Positions 61,433 through 64,000 of a stretch of DNA of 64,000 bases are shown here, one piece after another. This stretch comes from Acidiphilium sp. PA (GTDB lineage: Bacteria; Pseudomonadota; Alphaproteobacteria; Acetobacterales; Acetobacteraceae): positions 1-64,000 of the forward strand of contig NZ_JAIMBY010000004.1 in the NCBI RefSeq assembly GCF_026191915.1, in the 5' to 3' direction. The notes beneath the pieces are model-generated. The model saw only the letters and a program-made list of their open reading frames with translations. It made no database searches and was not told the DNA's origin. The translations under genes and the position numbers were made by a program. Numbering within the stretch: position 1 is the first letter of the stretch; each line of letters begins with the position of its first letter.

Positions 61433-64000
61433 ATGAAGACCGCCGAACACGCGCGCGATGCGCGCTACACCGCCGCCGCCGGCCCGATGATCCTCACCGG
61501 CACCCAGGCGTTGATCCGCCTGCTGATCACCCAGCGCCGGCGCGACCGCGCGGCCGGTCTGAACACCGCCGGCTTCCTCTCCGGTTATCGCGGTTCGCCG
61601 CTCGGCGGGCTCGACATCCAGGCCTTCGCCGCGAAAGCAGCACTCGAAGCCGAAAACATCGTCTTCAAACCCGGCCTCAACGAAGACCTCGCCATGACCG
61701 CGGTCTGGGGCTCGCAGATGACCCCGCTGTTCCCCGGCCACACCGCCGATGGCGTGTTCGCCATGTGGTACGGCAAAGGCCCCGGCGTCGATCGCTCGGG
61801 CGATGCGCTGAAACACGCCAATTTCGCCGGCACTACCAGAAACGGCGGCGTCCTCGTCGTCACCGGCGACGATCACGCCGCCAAATCCTCCACCATCGCC
61901 AACCAATCCGAACAGGCGCTGATCGCCGCATCGGTGCCGGTTCTCGCGCCGAGTTCGATCCCCGATATCCTCACCCTCGGCCTCTACGGCTGGGCCGCCT
62001 CGCGCCACGCCGGGCTCTATCTCGGTTTCAAGACCGTCGAGGAAATCATCGACTGCACCGCCTCGATCACCGCCGATGCCGATCTCCCGATCGTGATGCC
62101 CGAGATCGACCCCGCAACCGTCGCCATGCGCCTGCATGAACCGATCCTGGCCCAGGAAGCCAGGATGTTCCGCATCCGCCACCCCGCCCTGCTCGACTTC
62201 GTCCGCGCCAACCCGATCAACCGCATCATCGATCGCGCACCGGGAGCCCGGATCGGCATCGTCACCGCCGGCAAATCCTTCCTCGATGTCGAACAGGCCC
62301 GCACCGACCTCGCCCTCGATGGCATCAGGGTGCTCAAACTCGGCATGACCTGGCCGCTCGAACCCGGCATCATCCGCGACTTCGCCCAGGGTCTCGAGGA
62401 GATCATCGTCGTCGAGGAAAAACAGCCGCTGATCGAAACCCAGATCAAGACCATCCTCTACGGTACCGCCAACGCGCCCAGGGTGCTTGGCAAGACCGAC
62501 GACCGGGGCCACACCCTCCTGAAACCGGAATCCGACCTCTCGGCCGCCGAAATCACGCTGGCGCTGGGCGATCGGGTCCAACGCCTCCACCCCACCGCGG
62601 CCCGCGCCGCGACCCTCGCCAATCTCCGCGCCAATATCGCTGTCGCGCAAACGCTCGATTTCGGCGCCCACCGCACCCCGCATTTCTGCTCCGGCTGCCC
62701 GCATTCGACCTCCACCGTGGTGCCGGAAGGCTCGCGCGCCATGGCCGGCATCGGCTGTCACTACATGGCCAGTTGGATGGACCGCGAGACCGACGTCTTC
62801 TCCCATATGGGCGGCGAGGGCGTCGCCTGGATCGGCCAGGCGCCTTTCACCACCGAAAAACACGTCTTCGCCAATCTGGGCGACGGCACCTACCATCATT
62901 CCGGCAGCCTCGCGATCCGCGCCGCCATCGCGGCCAGGGCCAATATCACCTACCGCATCCTATTCAACGACGCCGTCGCAATGACCGGCGGCCAGCACGT
63001 CGATGGCCCGCTCACCGTCCCCCAGATCACCCGCCAGATGCGCGCCGAAGGCGTCACGCGGATCGCCATCGTCACCGACGAGCCGGAAAAATACCACGGC
63101 GTCACCGATCTCGCCCCCGGCGTCACAATCCACCACCGCCGCACCCTCGATGACGTCCAGCGCAGCCTGCGCGAGACCGAAGGCGTCACAATCCTGATTT
63201 ACGATCAGACCTGCGCGACCGAAAAACGCCGCCGCCGCAAACGCGGCACCATGGCCGACCCGGCCAAGCGCGCCTTCATCAACGAGCGCGTCTGCGAAGG
63301 CTGCGGCGATTGCTCGAAAACCTCCAACTGCGTCTCCGTCGTGCCCGTGGAAACCGCATTCGGCCGCAAACGCGCGATCGACCAATCCTCCTGCAACAAG
63401 GATTTCTCCTGCGTCGAAGGGTTCTGCCCCAGCTTCGTCACCGTGCACGGCGCCGGGCTGAAAAAACCCGCTATCACCCTGGAAAACGCCCCGACCGACC
63501 TGCCCGAACCCGTCCTGCCCAGCCTCGACCGCCCGTGGAACGTCGTCATCGCCGGCATCGGCGGCACCGGCGTCGTCACCATCGGCGCCCTGCTCGGCAT
63601 GGCGGCCCATCTCGACGGGTCGAAAATCTCGGTGCTCGACGTGCTCGGCCTCGCGCAGAAAGGCGGTGCGGTGGTCTCACATGTCCGGTTCGGCGGCACC
63701 GCCGGCACCGGCCAGTCGCTGCGCATCCCGCAGGGCCAGGCAAATCTCCTGCTCGGCTGCGACGCGCTGGTCGCCGCCGAGCACGAAACGCTCGACTGCC
63801 TGGGCGAAGCCACCACGGCCGTGGTCAATCTGCATGAAACCATCACCGGCGATTTCACCCGCAACCCGGATGTCTCCCTGCCGATGCGCCGGCTGCGCGC
63901 CACCATCGCGCAGCGCATCGGCGAATCGAACCTGGCCACCATCGAAGCCACCAAAATCGCGACCGCCCTGATGGGCGATGCGATCGCCACCAATCTGTTC
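61433..64000 (+). CDS. Indolepyruvate ferredoxin oxidoreductase, 5' part
   Basis: The gene runs off the window after 856 codons; full-length family members have about 1150 residues. The N-terminal ThDP-binding region includes GFLSGYRGSPLGGLD and FKPGLNEDLAMTAVWGSQ; PHFCSGCPHSTSTVVPEG and the GDGTYHHSGSLAIRAAIAAR block bind cofactors. Cysteine motifs CEGCGDCSKTSNC and CNKDFSCVEGFCPSF (about residues 622-665) bind an Fe-S cluster. The gamma domain starts VVIAGIGGTGVVTIGALL. It oxidises arylpyruvates to aryl-acyl-CoA with ferredoxin, as a fused form of the archaeal IorAB. Confidence 0.9.
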   Translation, partial: MKTAEHARDARYTAAAGPMILTGTQALIRLLITQRRRDRAAGLNTAGFLSGYRGSPLGGLDIQAFAAKAALEAENIVFKPGLNEDLAMTAVWGSQMTPLFPGHTADGVFAMWYGKGPGVDRSGDALKHANFAGTTRNGGVLVVTGDDHAAKSSTIANQSEQALIAASVPVLAPSSIPDILTLGLYGWAASRHAGLYLGFKTVEEIIDCTASITADADLPIVMPEIDPATVAMRLHEPILAQEARMFRIRHPALLDFVRANPINRIIDRAPGARIGIVTAGKSFLDVEQARTDLALDGIRVLKLGMTWPLEPGIIRDFAQGLEEIIVVEEKQPLIETQIKTILYGTANAPRVLGKTDDRGHTLLKPESDLSAAEITLALGDRVQRLHPTAARAATLANLRANIAVAQTLDFGAHRTPHFCSGCPHSTSTVVPEGSRAMAGIGCHYMASWMDRETDVFSHMGGEGVAWIGQAPFTTEKHVFANLGDGTYHHSGSLAIRAAIAARANITYRILFNDAVAMTGGQHVDGPLTVPQITRQMRAEGVTRIAIVTDEPEKYHGVTDLAPGVTIHHRRTLDDVQRSLRETEGVTILIYDQTCATEKRRRRKRGTMADPAKRAFINERVCEGCGDCSKTSNCVSVVPVETAFGRKRAIDQSSCNKDFSCVEGFCPSFVTVHGAGLKKPAITLENAPTDLPEPVLPSLDRPWNVVIAGIGGTGVVTIGALLGMAAHLDGSKISVLDVLGLAQKGGAVVSHVRFGGTAGTGQSLRIPQGQANLLLGCDALVAAEHETLDCLGEATTAVVNLHETITGDFTRNPDVSLPMRRLRATIAQRIGESNLATIEATKIATALMGDAIATNLF

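Overview
The window looks like the chromosome of a GC-rich alphaproteobacterium, most likely Rhodospirillales/Acetobacteraceae (an Acidiphilium- or Acidisphaera-like organism). That placement is inferred from the gene families (lipoylated PdhB, tolQRAB, methylcitrate cycle, lutBC, an Acetobacteraceae-type hypothetical protein) and from the intergenic repeat families; it was not confirmed by any search.

Region 1 (1-7724) is a mobile island that is visibly more AT-rich than the rest. It lies against the 3' end of a complete tRNA-Val(GAC) gene. From the tRNA inwards it carries a tyrosine integrase, a small XRE-type regulator, a PD-(D/E)XK nuclease-like protein, a Lon-type AAA ATPase without protease, a MobV-type relaxase with a C-terminal RepB-primase-like domain, an AlpA-like HTH protein and a partial IS5-family element. 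It reads as an integrative mobilizable element whose far end lies outside the window.

Region 2 (7848-22976) is core metabolism. One long minus-strand operon joins the methylcitrate cycle (prpD, prpC, prpB) to distal valine/isobutyrate catabolism (acyl-CoA dehydrogenase, 3-hydroxyisobutyryl-CoA hydrolase, 3-hydroxyisobutyrate dehydrogenase), an acyl-CoA ligase and an SDR. Several of these genes overlap by ATGA. An AlkK-like ligase, a second SDR, a photolyase-like FAD protein with unusual domain order and an amidase follow.

Region 3 (23057-35889) is a surface-polysaccharide locus: a 1255-residue three-module glycosyltransferase, rfbBACD for dTDP-L-rhamnose, a GT2 and a GT4 enzyme. An AI-2E-family transporter and an MFS exporter interrupt it.

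Region 4 (35955-43204) is yebC-ruvCAB-ybgC-tolQRAB. No pal follows tolB. A palindromic repeat sits between tolR and tolA.

Region 5 (43214-64000) holds a lytic transglycosylase, lutBC, Smr and XRE genes, threonine aldolase, a COQ10/RatA-like protein, lipA, lpd, a GNAT acetyltransferase, pdhCBA, an FtsB/DivIC-like gene, an L,D-transpeptidase, ribA with a 24-bp tandem repeat, an orphan OmpR-type regulator, tRNA-Arg(CCT) and the 5' part of an indolepyruvate ferredoxin oxidoreductase gene.

The observation I rate highest is an unannotated small RNA gene at about 44222-44308, between the divergent transglycosylase and lutB genes. It has its own -35/-10 promoter, the 10-mer TTTCCTCCCT and a textbook GNRA-capped intrinsic terminator. 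It resembles the alphaproteobacterial alpha-r8/MmgR family. Next come the relaxase-primase fusion of the island, two families of intergenic inverted repeats (long GGGGC-nnn-GCCCC hairpins and A/T-rich hairpins ending in AAAAACTTTT) and two in-frame coding tandem repeats.
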